From Dehalococcoidia bacterium UBA6627 (lineage in GTDB: Bacteria > Chloroflexota > Dehalococcoidia > UBA2979): a stretch of 36,972 nt of DNA. The position numbers were made by a program, and so were the translations under genes. The number at the start of each line of letters is the position of its first letter. Within the stretch, counting starts at the first letter, position 1. The notes beneath the pieces are model-generated. The model made no database searches, was not told the origin of the DNA, and saw only the letters and a program-made list of their open reading frames with translations. Positions 16,301 to 23,901 of this stretch are shown one piece after another. Location: the NCBI GenBank assembly GCA_002455955.1, contig DKLZ01000062.1, positions 1-36,972 on the forward strand, in the 5' to 3' direction.

Positions 16301-16671
16301 GGGTGGTCAGCGGGCCGGGCGGCCGCACTGAGGCAATTACGTCACAGTGAGGAAAGTCCGGACTCCGCCGGGTAAGGGCGCCAGGTAACACCTGGGCGGC
16401 GTAAGCCGACGGAAAGTGCAACAGAAACATACCGCCCGCAGTGCTGCGGGTAAGGGTGAAATGGTGCGGTAAGAGCGCACCGGTGGACTGGTAACAGGAC
16501 ACGCTGAGGCAAACCCCACTCGGAGCAAGACCAAATAGGGGAGCATCGAGGGTCCGGACTCGCTCCCGGGTAGGTCGCACAAGATGACGGGTAACCGTTA
16601 TCGTAGATGGATGATCATCGCCGCAAGCTTTCGCAGTGCTGGCGGTACAGAATTCGGCTTATAGGTCACCT
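16301..16671 (+). ncRNA. rnpB: RNase P RNA (class A)
   Basis: Conserved RNase P RNA blocks appear in the right order: GAGGAAAGTCCGGACTCC (~16350), ACAGAAACATACCGCC (~16422), GGTGAAATGGTGCGGTAAGA (~16454), the GACTGGTAACAGG region, GCAAACCCCAC...GGAGCAAGACCAAATAGGGG, then AGATGGATGATCATCGCC and ACAGAATTCGGCTTATAG near the 3' end. The ends were set by the P1 helix: 16301-16308 pairs with 16664-16671 along all eight positions, allowing G:U pairs. The length, about 370, is typical. It processes tRNA 5' ends and lies just after rnhA. Confidence 0.95.
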
Positions 16672-16680
16672 GAACAGCGA

Positions 16681-16710
16681 CACACACCCTCGGATATCCG
16701 GGGGTGTGTG
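16681..16710 (+). terminator. Hairpin after rnpB, probable terminator
   Basis: CACACACCC (16681-16689) and GGGTGTGTG (16702-16710) form a perfect nine-pair stem, and the inner CGGAT/ATCCG extends it. It begins ten bases after the RNase P RNA. No T-run follows, so it may act as a processing or Rho-assisted stop rather than a classical intrinsic terminator. Confidence 0.55.
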
Positions 16711-16829
16711 CTATGACGAGACTGTGGCTAGGATTGCTTAAGAAAACAGATCCGATAGGGGCATTGCGCTAGCATCTCCTCGGAATGTTCCGTCACGAAA
16801 TCGTGGCCGCATATTAGATGGAGTTAAAC

Positions 16830-17705
16830 GTGATCGAATTTGTAAATATCGACCACATTGCTCAAGCCGTAAGGGATGCGGACAAACAAGTGCAATTCCT
16901 AAGTGATGTGCTGGGTCTAAGAGTAGTAGATGGTGGATACGCTGATGACAGTTTTCGAACGGTCATGCTTGCTGTCCCCGGAACTTCAAAGATCGGTTGG
17001 GAAGTTATGGAGCCAGTCGGGCCAAGTTCTTACCTCAATCGTTTTCTAGAAGGTGTGCGTGGGCCCGGTCTACATCATCTTTCAATGCGAGTTCGATCTG
17101 TCGAGAAGGCTCGTACGTCGATTCGCGCACTTGATATTGAACCGTGGGGAAATGAAAAAGGCATCACTTACATACACCCGATGCAGGGTGGGCAAGGATT
17201 TTTGTATCAATTCTTTGAAGGGGAGAATTGGTACAAGGCCGAAATATTTGAGGACGATAGTGATCACACTCTTGGAATTATTGCTGTGAACCATATCGCG
17301 CATGCTTGTTCTGATCGTGACGAACTCAGCGCGTGGTACGAACGGACAATGGGCTGCGAAGCGTTTTGGCGTGCGCCCGATAACTTGCAACGAGATTTCC
17401 AGACATGTGTTTTAGAGTCCCCCACCAAGCAAATGCGTATAGAGACAATTGCACCAGTGGGTGAGGAATCTTTTGTCAGGCGATTCCTTGACCAGAGAGG
17501 CCCTGGCGTGCACCACCTTACCGTTGAAGTTGCTGACTGGGACCGTGCAGCGAATGCGCTCCTTCATCACGATATCCGCTCTTTCAGCGAACGAGAAGGG
17601 ACTACCGAAGGAGTCTTGTGGCGAGAGGCGTTTATTCACCCGAAGGAGACCGGAGGAGTGCTGCTTCAATATTTTTGGCAGGAAAAACCCGGTTACTGGA
17701 TCTAA
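16830..17705 (+). CDS. Tandem VOC (glyoxalase/dioxygenase superfamily) protein
   Basis: Two vicinal-oxygen-chelate domains follow one another. The first opens NIDHIAQAVRDADKQVQFLS (residues ~5-140), with GPGLHHLSMRV and a QFFEGEN end; the second opens VNHIAHACSDRDELSAWYER (~150-285), with GPGVHHLTVEV and LQYFWQ. Each has the His/His/Glu-type positions expected of metal-binding VOC modules, and the repeats resemble methylmalonyl-CoA epimerase or 4-hydroxyphenylpyruvate dioxygenase-like proteins. The substrate cannot be told from sequence. GTG at 16830 is preferred because GGAG lies six bases upstream; an ATG at 16818 has no ribosome site. It appears monocistronic, converging on a flavoprotein gene. 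The 107-base gap between them shows no clear terminator. Confidence 0.85.
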   Translation: MIEFVNIDHIAQAVRDADKQVQFLSDVLGLRVVDGGYADDSFRTVMLAVPGTSKIGWEVMEPVGPSSYLNRFLEGVRGPGLHHLSMRVRSVEKARTSIRALDIEPWGNEKGITYIHPMQGGQGFLYQFFEGENWYKAEIFEDDSDHTLGIIAVNHIAHACSDRDELSAWYERTMGCEAFWRAPDNLQRDFQTCVLESPTKQMRIETIAPVGEESFVRRFLDQRGPGVHHLTVEVADWDRAANALLHHDIRSFSEREGTTEGVLWREAFIHPKETGGVLLQYFWQEKPGYWI

Positions 17706-17812
17706 TCAATCGTAAATCTATCTCCGAGCGAATGCTGAACGTCTGTGGGATTTAGTGCGACAATTTGCTGCATTTGTTTGAAGTGAATCTTGGAATTCGA
17801 TACGGGAGTTCT

Positions 17813-18229
17813 TTAGGTTTTCATCAAAGTTGCACCACGAGCAGTGACACGTTCGATGTCGATCACTACAGCGCATCCTAACTTTTCGGGATCGCGATTC
17901 CGCTCCGGTTCAGGGGAATGTTCATAGACATGTTGAGATTCTTCTCCAGCCTCGAGGACACGCGCTTGACCGTAGAACTGCCATGAGAGCTTTTCAATGG
18001 GATTGCGATAAAGAAATGCCATGCGCGGATTACTGGGGATTCGATTAAGTAGACCGGCTTCTGGGTTACGTACCCAAATTGCGAGTTGATCGGAGGAATG
18101 GACTTGTGCGCTCCCGTAGAACGAGATGGTAGGTTGCCCTTGGTCGTCGACACTACTAGCTATTAGGGGCAGTTGATCGGCCAAAGCGCTGCCGATGAAC
18201 TTTCGCATTTGGTCAGTGAGTTTGATCAT
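17813..18229 (-). CDS. Pyridoxamine 5'-phosphate oxidase-like (split-barrel FMN/F420-type) protein
   Basis: This 138-residue protein fits the split-barrel flavin-binding family: MIKLTDQMRKFIGSA, then LIASSVDDQGQPTISFYGSAQV, the strand WVRNPEAGLLNRIPSNPRMAFLYRNP and WQFYGQARVL. True PNPOx is longer and has extra PLP-contact residues, so the call is to the superfamily only. Members reduce or bind diverse substrates with FMN, F420 or haem. It is transcribed away from murE, sharing the 83-base divergent region. Confidence 0.75.
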   Translation of the reverse strand: MIKLTDQMRKFIGSALADQLPLIASSVDDQGQPTISFYGSAQVHSSDQLAIWVRNPEAGLLNRIPSNPRMAFLYRNPIEKLSWQFYGQARVLEAGEESQHVYEHSPEPERNRDPEKLGCAVVIDIERVTARGATLMKT

Positions 18230-18256
18230 CTGTACACCTTCAAGAAATCCATCACA

Positions 18257-18274
18257 ATATAGTTAATGCTATAT
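18257..18274. repeat. Short inverted repeat in the divergent promoter region
   Basis: ATATAG (18257-18262) and CTATAT (18269-18274) form a perfect inverted repeat with a six-base spacer. It lies between the starts of the PNPOx-like gene (18229) and murE (18313). It could be an operator or simply AT-rich promoter sequence; nothing else supports a regulator. Confidence 0.3.
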
Positions 18275-18312
18275 ACCTCCATTGCTGTGCGTCCTGCCAT
18301 TACCATCGTCAT

Positions 18313-19842
18313 ATGAACGAACCGTTGATGATTCGCGGAGATTGGCGTGACGGCCTGCCAGAGAATGTAGATCGTGCTTCGCTGCCAACGATCACTCGTG
18401 TTGTGAGTGATTCTCGTGCGGTGGAACCGGGTGACCTTTTTGTGTGTATTGCCGGCGAGCAGTTTGACGGACATAAGTTCGCCTCGGAAGCGGTCAGATC
18501 CGGAGCGATTGCGCTTGTTGTTGCGAATGAACGTGCTGCTGAGATGCACTCGCTTCGCGTACCGGTGGTCGGTGTATCAGACCCCCGTGCTTCGATGGCA
18601 TCGATCGCAGCAGCACATGAAGGATACCCAGGGCGAAATCTCACTGTGGTAGGAATCACAGGAACTGATGGGAAATCAACCGCAGCGTTCTTGACCGTGG
18701 CAGCTCTGGAAGCTTGTGATCTTAAAGTCGGCCTTTTGTCCACTATCGAGACGCGGATTAATGGCAACGTTATTCCGATCATGGGACGTCTGACGACGCA
18801 GGAAGCACCGCTGGTTCAGCGTTTGCTAGGTGACATGGTAGATGCGGGTTGTACGCATGCAGTCATAGAGGCCACATCGCATGGGCTAGAGATGCAGCGA
18901 CTTGATCACTGCTACTTCGATATTGGTGTTCTAACCAATATCACTCCTGACCACCTTGATTTTCATGGAAATTTCGAAGCTTACCGGAAAGCCAAGGGAG
19001 CACTATTCGAAATGCTCAATGATCAACCTCATGGTGCACCTCGTAGAACCGCAGTGCTGAACCGGGATGACTCAAATTGGGAGTATTTCGCGGGGCGAAC
19101 GAAAGCTCGAATAGCAACGTACGGTGTCGAAAATTCTGAAGCTGACGTTCAAGCCAAAGACGTAATGGAGTGGTCTGACGGTTCTACATTCTATCTTGTT
19201 GCAGGGACTGACAGCATTGAGGTAAGTGTTCGTTTGCCAGGTAAATTTAACGTAGCGAATGCTGCTAGCGCGGTTACAACTGCAGCTGCGCTTGGGCTTG
19301 ATATCGAAAGGGTGGCATCAGGTGTCGCTGCCTGCCCGGGAGTACCGGGACGAATGGAGCGAATTGAAGGAGCCCCTTTTGATGTAATCGTCGACTATGC
19401 TCATACACCTGTAGCGATGCGGTTAGTTCTTGAGTCACTGCGCGAGGAAGTAAAAGGTCGCTTGATAGTGATTTTTGGGTGTGCGGGGGAAAGATCCCGA
19501 GAACGACGATCAGGGCTCGGTTTAGTAGCAGCTGAGTTATCTGACTATGCAGTGATAACTGAGGAAGATCCACGATCTGAACCACCGAGTCAGATTATTG
19601 ATGAAATTGCTGAAGCGATGCTTTCACATGGCGCTTCTGAGGGGGAAACATTCGAGCGGGTGCCCGATCGACGTGCGGCAATCGCTCGCGCCCTAGAGCT
19701 CGCTGTCGAAGGTGATTTGTTGTTACTTGCTGGTAAAGGGCACGAGCGATCAATTGAGAGATCTGATGGTTCACACCACTGGGATGACCGCGTGGTGATG
19801 CGTGAGGAAATTCGACGACAGTTTCCGGAGGAGTATGTCTAA
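18313..19842 (+). CDS. murE: MurE-like Mur ligase (UDP-MurNAc-tripeptide synthetase family)
   Basis: MurE adds the third amino acid, often meso-diaminopimelate, to UDP-MurNAc-dipeptide. The 509-residue protein has three Mur domains: N-terminal UDP-binding part, ATP-binding centre with GITGTDGKSTAAF (usual GTNGKTT) near residue 115, TNITPDHLDFHG and the YRKAKGALF lysine, and the C-terminal part with DYAHTPVAMRLVL, GCAGERSRERR, EEDPRSEPP and AGKGHE. GKGHE is the stretch seen in DAP-adding enzymes, but the DNPR motif reads EDPR. No other peptidoglycan gene is nearby. The ATG at 18313 has no clear ribosome site, so a leaderless mRNA is possible. Confidence 0.85.
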   Translation: MNEPLMIRGDWRDGLPENVDRASLPTITRVVSDSRAVEPGDLFVCIAGEQFDGHKFASEAVRSGAIALVVANERAAEMHSLRVPVVGVSDPRASMASIAAAHEGYPGRNLTVVGITGTDGKSTAAFLTVAALEACDLKVGLLSTIETRINGNVIPIMGRLTTQEAPLVQRLLGDMVDAGCTHAVIEATSHGLEMQRLDHCYFDIGVLTNITPDHLDFHGNFEAYRKAKGALFEMLNDQPHGAPRRTAVLNRDDSNWEYFAGRTKARIATYGVENSEADVQAKDVMEWSDGSTFYLVAGTDSIEVSVRLPGKFNVANAASAVTTAAALGLDIERVASGVAACPGVPGRMERIEGAPFDVIVDYAHTPVAMRLVLESLREEVKGRLIVIFGCAGERSRERRSGLGLVAAELSDYAVITEEDPRSEPPSQIIDEIAEAMLSHGASEGETFERVPDRRAAIARALELAVEGDLLLLAGKGHERSIERSDGSHHWDDRVVMREEIRRQFPEEYV

Positions 19843-19933
19843 TTCGTTGATATCTGCAGATTCTGTCATGAGTCGGAGATTGCAATACATATCGCACTGA
19901 CCAAAGATTAGTTCTGGATAGAGGAGTAGAAAC

Positions 19934-21028
19934 GTGAAAGCTGCAGTGATGAGATCGGGTGAGACCGCTTTGCTGGTAGAAGAATTGATCCAGCAAGAAC
20001 CACAGCACGGTGAAGTGCTTGTGAAGACCGGAGCAGCTGGGGTATGTGCGAGTGACCTCCATGTCATTCATGGGACTGCTCAACTTCCGTTGCCGTGTGT
20101 TCTTGGCCATGAAGGTTCCGGCACAGTCGAAGCTGTGGGCCCTGGTGTGACTAACGTAAATCCAGGGGATCGTTGTGTGCTTGCGTTTGTGTCGAATTGT
20201 GGACATTGTCGCCAATGTCGATCTGGCAGCCCTCAGCTCTGTGAGACGAATGCTGAGACTGGTGCTTTGCAGTATGACGGCACTAGTCGTCTGAAAGACG
20301 GGAATGGAAATGAAGTGTTTCAAATGTCAAAGCTCGGAGTCTTTTCTGAGTATCAAGTAGTACCGGCTCAAGCCTGTTACCCAATGCCAGATGATGTGTC
20401 GATGGAAGTTGCGGCATTGATTGGGTGTTCGGTAACGACCGGCGTAGGGAGCGTAGTGAACGCTCCTGGTGTGACGCCCGGAATGACCGTCGCCGTTTTC
20501 GGTGTGGGCGGAGTCGGCCTGAACTCAGTGCAGGGTGCGAAGCTTATGAACGCATCACGGATAATCTCCGTTGACATTGCTGAACATAAGTTGCACTTTT
20601 CGACACGTTTCGGAGCGACCGATATCGTCGATTCGACTACCGACGATCCGGCGGAATTGATCAAAGAGTTAACTGATGGTGGTGTAGATTTCGCCTTCGA
20701 TACTTTCGGTGGGATTGAAACGACACAGCAAGCGATCGCTTCACTTCGACGGAATGGTACGGCAGTAGTTGTTGGACTTGCGCCTTTGGGTGATTCGGCG
20801 GCCGTAGATCTCGTTGACATAGTGCGTTTTCAGAAAACGGTTGTTGGTGCCTACTATGGTTCCGCAAGCCCTCACGAGAGCTTTCGCACCATGATTGATT
20901 TGTATCGATCTGGTGACCTAAAAATTGACGAGCTGATCGAACGCCGTTTCAGCCTAGATGAGATTAACGAAGGTTTTGACGCTCTGGAACGTGGCGAGGA
21001 TGGCCGCGGAGTAATTGTGTTTGATTAG
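19934..21028 (+). CDS. Zinc-dependent alcohol dehydrogenase (MDR superfamily)
   Basis: This 364-residue medium-chain dehydrogenase has the catalytic zinc ligands in GVCASDLHV and GHEGSGTV, the structural zinc set CGHCRQCRSGSPQLC, and the NAD-binding motif GVGGVGL near residue 192, followed by an acidic residue (ISVDIAEHKL) that favours NAD over NADP. The general form resembles class III or benzyl-alcohol dehydrogenases; the substrate is not determined. The start is GTG at 19934 with GAGGAG seven bases upstream. It may form a unit with the aminotransferase 90 bases downstream, suggesting an amino-alcohol or aldehyde pathway, but this is inference. Confidence 0.9.
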   Translation: MKAAVMRSGETALLVEELIQQEPQHGEVLVKTGAAGVCASDLHVIHGTAQLPLPCVLGHEGSGTVEAVGPGVTNVNPGDRCVLAFVSNCGHCRQCRSGSPQLCETNAETGALQYDGTSRLKDGNGNEVFQMSKLGVFSEYQVVPAQACYPMPDDVSMEVAALIGCSVTTGVGSVVNAPGVTPGMTVAVFGVGGVGLNSVQGAKLMNASRIISVDIAEHKLHFSTRFGATDIVDSTTDDPAELIKELTDGGVDFAFDTFGGIETTQQAIASLRRNGTAVVVGLAPLGDSAAVDLVDIVRFQKTVVGAYYGSASPHESFRTMIDLYRSGDLKIDELIERRFSLDEINEGFDALERGEDGRGVIVFD

Positions 21029-21118
21029 ACGGATTTCACTAAGGCATACCTGCTGTACCCTACGGCCAGTAACAAGTGAGCTTGCATAACCTTAATAAAA
21101 CGCCAGCGGGAGATGCCC

Positions 21119-22492
21119 ATGACGGCGACCGAAATGGAACCAATTCTTGATGAAGAGGCGATAGCAGATCTTCGAAGAACTGATCACGCCCATCTCTTAC
21201 ATTCTCAGCACTATGCACCGGATCATGAGCAGGCACTGATTTTTGATCACGGTGATGGCGTTTGGCTCACAGACGTGCGCGGGCGTCGTTATATCGATGG
21301 GCTTTCATCACTATGGAATGTTGCGGTAGGCCATGGTCGGGTTGAACTAGCGGATGCAGCATCCGACCAAATGCGCAAGGTGGCGTTCGCGAACGGTTAC
21401 AACGGATTTTCGAACGAACCAGCGATTAAGCTTGCAGCCAAGGTAATCGATCTCTGCTACGACAATATGGAGGCACTTTTTTTTGCGAATTCTGGAGGCG
21501 AAGCAAACGAAGGGGCATTTAAAATTGCTCGCTTCTATTGGAACCTCCAAGGTCGACACGAAAAAGTAAAACTGATCGCAAGGCCGGGTGCATACCATGG
21601 TTCGACGCTGACGACTGCATCGATGACGGGGTTACCACCGTTTTGGAAATATTTCGGCCCACTTGTACCGAATATCAGTCACACTGAACGGCCCGGTAAT
21701 CCAGAGAGTAATGACGAACCGAACACCGACGGAGAGACGGCTGAATGGTTAGAAGAAGCGATTCTACGTGAGGGTCCAGATACGGTTGCCGCGTTCATTG
21801 CTGAACCTGTGAAAGGTGCTGGCGGAGTATTCACACCTTCTGCTGATTACTTCCCACACATTCGCGAGATTTGCGACAAGTACGAAGTGCTACTGATAGC
21901 CGACGAGGTCATCACAGGGTTTGGTCGCACCGGGAAATGGTTTGCTCTTGAGCATTGGGGAGTTCAGCCCGATATCGTATCGATCGCGAAGGCAATTACC
22001 TCGGCATATATCCCTATGAGTGCGTTTATAGTCAGCGAGCCACTAGCCGATATGATGAAGAACTTACCCGCTGATGCGAAGTTCATGCATGGGTACACGA
22101 ACAGCGCACATCCTGCTGCCGCTGCGGTCGGTCTTCGCAATCTCCAGATCATTGAAGATGAAAACTTGGTCGAGAATGCGGCGAATATGGGTCAACGATT
22201 GAGTGACGGATTACACGCTGCTTTAGATGGACATCCTCACGTTGCCAACATCCGAAGTCTCGGGCTGATAGCGGGGCTTTCTCTTGTGCAAAATGCCGAG
22301 TCGAACGAACCATTTGCGGAACCTGGCACTGGTGCCAAGGTCATGGCCCATATGCGAGATGATGGTGGGGTAATTCCACGTATCATCAACGATGAATTGT
22401 TGATGGCGCCACCCTTGGTGATCAATGAAGCAGAGGTCGATACGATGGTTGACGCTGCGGCGTCAGCTATCAAGAAAGTAACTGAAAGCTAA
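21119..22492 (+). CDS. Class III (PLP-dependent) aminotransferase
   Basis: This fold-type I aminotransferase resembles the omega-amino acid:pyruvate/beta-alanine group. Features are the N-terminal YIDGLSSLWNVAVGHGR, the PLP phosphate-binding region FFANSGGEANEGAFKIARFY, GAYHGSTLTTAS, the Asp in LLIADEVITGFGRTGKWFA, and the Schiff-base lysine in DIVSIAKAITSAYIPMSA. ATG 21119 is chosen over 21113 because GGGAG is six bases upstream of it; with it the protein is 457 aa. It follows the alcohol dehydrogenase, so its ketone or aldehyde substrate might come from that enzyme. The exact amine donor is unknown. Confidence 0.9.
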   Translation: MTATEMEPILDEEAIADLRRTDHAHLLHSQHYAPDHEQALIFDHGDGVWLTDVRGRRYIDGLSSLWNVAVGHGRVELADAASDQMRKVAFANGYNGFSNEPAIKLAAKVIDLCYDNMEALFFANSGGEANEGAFKIARFYWNLQGRHEKVKLIARPGAYHGSTLTTASMTGLPPFWKYFGPLVPNISHTERPGNPESNDEPNTDGETAEWLEEAILREGPDTVAAFIAEPVKGAGGVFTPSADYFPHIREICDKYEVLLIADEVITGFGRTGKWFALEHWGVQPDIVSIAKAITSAYIPMSAFIVSEPLADMMKNLPADAKFMHGYTNSAHPAAAAVGLRNLQIIEDENLVENAANMGQRLSDGLHAALDGHPHVANIRSLGLIAGLSLVQNAESNEPFAEPGTGAKVMAHMRDDGGVIPRIINDELLMAPPLVINEAEVDTMVDAAASAIKKVTES

Positions 22493-22539
22493 TAGATCTG
22501 ACTTGATTACAAATAATTGATCACCAGCATGTACCAAAA

Positions 22540-22569
22540 TTGACGAGCCGAACCCCCGATCGTTAGAGT
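22540..22569 (+). promoter_or_regulatory. Promoter of the birA leader
   Basis: TTGACG (22540-22545) and TAGAGT (22564-22569) are 18 bases apart. The same -35 hexamer and spacing occur before the his leader at 23583. Transcription would start near 22576 and run through the leader ORF and terminator below. Confidence 0.55.
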
Positions 22570-22595
22570 GTGCGTTAAGAGAGGGGGTGATGCCC

Positions 22596-22667
22596 ATGAT
22601 TGATGATAGTAGTCGTCGTCTGAACATGGAGGGTTGGAGCATCTCGACGGAGGTGCACTGTACCTAA
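22596..22667 (+). CDS. Candidate leader peptide upstream of birA (23 aa)
   Basis: A short frame begins ATG 22596 (or 22590, two codons earlier) behind a purine-rich GAGAGGGGG ribosome site. It encodes a peptide that starts MIDDSSRRLN and ends WSISTEVHCT, with a stop at 22665-22667. Only 29 bases separate the stop from an intrinsic terminator. The peptide has no run of a single amino acid; isolated Trp, His and Cys codons are near the end. It may be a regulatory uORF or chance coding within a structured RNA leader. Confidence 0.4.
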   Translation: MIDDSSRRLNMEGWSISTEVHCT

Positions 22668-22696
22668 GCCCCCTGTTCATGACGGGGACTTTTATG

Positions 22697-22736
22697 GGGC
22701 CGTTTGGCGAAAGCCGACGGCCCTTTTTCTTTTTTC
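22697..22736 (+). terminator. Intrinsic terminator/attenuator before birA
   Basis: GGGCCGT (22697-22703) pairs with ACGGCCC (22717-22723), extended inside by GGC/GCC around a GAAA loop, and is followed by TTTTTCTTTTTT. A second hairpin, CCCC...GGGG (about 22670-22687), lies just upstream, and its 5' part can pair instead with the TGAACATGGAGGG segment near 22621. Two exclusive folds ahead of a terminator suggest attenuation of birA. Confidence 0.85.
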
Positions 22737-22794
22737 TAATGATTTTGGGATATCAATGTCACAAGGTATGCCGAGTAAGTCGCGAGGCTTTTGA

Positions 22795-23586
22795 ATGTCC
22801 TTTGATCTTGACCGCTACCACGCCTTGCGAACAAGTTTGATGATCGGTGCACGTATCCAGTATCGAGCTATTACTGGATCAACTATGGATGACGCCCGCG
22901 AGTTAGTTGAGCAGGGGATGAATGCGGAAGAGGGTTTCGCTTGTATTGCTGATGAACAGCGAAATGGGCGTGGCCGACTAGGGCGGCAGTGGGTATCCGC
23001 TCCTGGGACTGGACTCTATGTGACGTACTATCTTCGTCCTAAGACTGTTTCTAACGCACCTTTCATCACACTTGCCGCAGCCTTGGCGGTAGCTGGAGCG
23101 GTGGAAACGATTTCGGGTGCTGGTACAGCGTTTAAGTGGCCGAATGATGTAATGCACAAGGGACGTAAGCTGAGCGGGATCCTCGCTGAAAGCCGCAATG
23201 TTGGGGACCACCTTGATGTTTTTCTTGGAATCGGTGTCAACCTACGGCCAAATCCAAATCTTCCGTCTGAACTAGCGGATATTGCTATTAGCATAGAAGA
23301 AATTACGGGAGAAGCTCCTGCGATTGAGGATATTGCGGCGGAACTATCGAATGTTCTCGAGGCTCGTGTCGAGCAAGTCGATCGGAAACCCGAGCTGATA
23401 TTAGATGATTGGCGAGCCCGATTAGAAACCTTGGGTCAGCGTGTGACTGTGAATACTGTTACTGGAAGTATTGACGGAATTGCAACGGATATTGGGATGC
23501 GTGGCGAACTTGTGATCAAACTAGAAGATGGTTCGCTTCAGGAAGTTGCTTCGGGTGATGTTGTTCGTCCAGCCGATTCTGGTTGA
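22795..23586 (+). CDS. birA: Biotin--[acetyl-CoA-carboxylase] ligase, no DNA-binding domain
   Basis: BirA activates biotin with ATP and attaches it to the carrier lysine of biotin enzymes. The 263-residue product has the biotinyl-AMP motif DEQRNGRGRLGRQW (residues ~53-66), the segment FKWPNDVMHKGRKLSGILAE, and GIGVNLRPNP, then a small SH3-like C-terminal domain with GELVIKLEDGSLQEVASGDV. The N-terminal helix-turn-helix found in E. coli BirA is absent, so it cannot repress its own gene that way. It is preceded by a leader/terminator unit. ATG 22795 has GAGG seven bases upstream. Its likely target is the biotin carrier protein that partners the AccDA enzyme encoded near the left end. Confidence 0.93.
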   Translation: MSFDLDRYHALRTSLMIGARIQYRAITGSTMDDARELVEQGMNAEEGFACIADEQRNGRGRLGRQWVSAPGTGLYVTYYLRPKTVSNAPFITLAAALAVAGAVETISGAGTAFKWPNDVMHKGRKLSGILAESRNVGDHLDVFLGIGVNLRPNPNLPSELADIAISIEEITGEAPAIEDIAAELSNVLEARVEQVDRKPELILDDWRARLETLGQRVTVNTVTGSIDGIATDIGMRGELVIKLEDGSLQEVASGDVVRPADSG

Positions 23587-23612
23587 CGCTTCGAAACACT
23601 GGCCTCTAGGCT
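23583..23612 (+). promoter_or_regulatory. Promoter of the his operon leader
   Basis: TTGACG (23583-23588) and TAGGCT (23607-23612) with an 18-base spacer overlap the end of birA. A start seven or eight bases after the -10 would fall on the A of the leader-peptide ATG at 23620, so the leader mRNA is probably leaderless. Confidence 0.6.
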
Positions 23613-23619
23613 CGTTGTT

Positions 23620-23700
23620 ATGAGTAAGCCTAATACTCTCGTTCTGTGCCACCATTTGCATACGCGTGCACATAAACTGCCGTCGCGAGCGTTGAGGTAG
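23620..23700 (+). CDS. hisL: Histidine operon leader peptide
   Basis: This 26-codon frame encodes MSKPNTLVLCHHLHTRAHKL and then a short basic end, stopping at 23698-23700. Four of 26 codons are His (CAC CAT, CAT, CAT within eight residues), directly before the his biosynthetic genes and an intrinsic terminator. This is the classical arrangement of ribosome-mediated attenuation: charged tRNA-His lets the ribosome finish and the terminator form, while scarcity stalls it on the His codons. There is no ribosome site upstream, and the predicted transcription start coincides with the ATG, so initiation would be leaderless. Confidence 0.8.
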   Translation: MSKPNTLVLCHHLHTRAHKLPSRALR

Positions 23701-23727
23701 CCATCTGTTCCTGAACACCTCGAACTT

Positions 23728-23763
23728 AACGCCGTGACGGCCTCTTGCCCGGCGGCGTTTTTT
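23728..23763 (+). terminator. his operon attenuator terminator
   Basis: AACGCCG (23728-23734) pairs with CGGCGTT (23753-23759), followed by six T. The 5' arm can instead pair with GCGTT at 23689-23693 inside the leader frame, next to a GTTGAGGT/ACCTCGAAC helix (23691-23698 with 23717-23725). A ribosome at the leader stop would cover the upstream arm and free the terminator; one stalled at the His codons would not. Confidence 0.8.
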
Positions 23764-23901
23764 ATTGATTTCCAACGCTGCATGGAACGACAGGAAATGA
23801 GAAGAACAGGCAGCCAAAGCATCTTTTGATAAGTGCAACTGGTCGCAGTCCGAAACGGCACCATTGCGTCCATGGCATTGACCGACGACGGAGGTAGAGT
23901 A

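Noticed and set aside
16284..16580. Open frames on the minus strand over the RNase P RNA
   Set aside because: The RNA is clearly identified by conserved blocks, and the frames have no protein-like features.
16672..16829. Replication origin oriC
   Set aside because: No DnaA-box cluster (TTATNCACA type) or AT-rich unwinding region found by eye; only the strand bias points this way.
22576..22736. T-box riboswitch
   Set aside because: No AGGGTGGNACCGCG antiterminator box and no stem I features; the transcript is too short.
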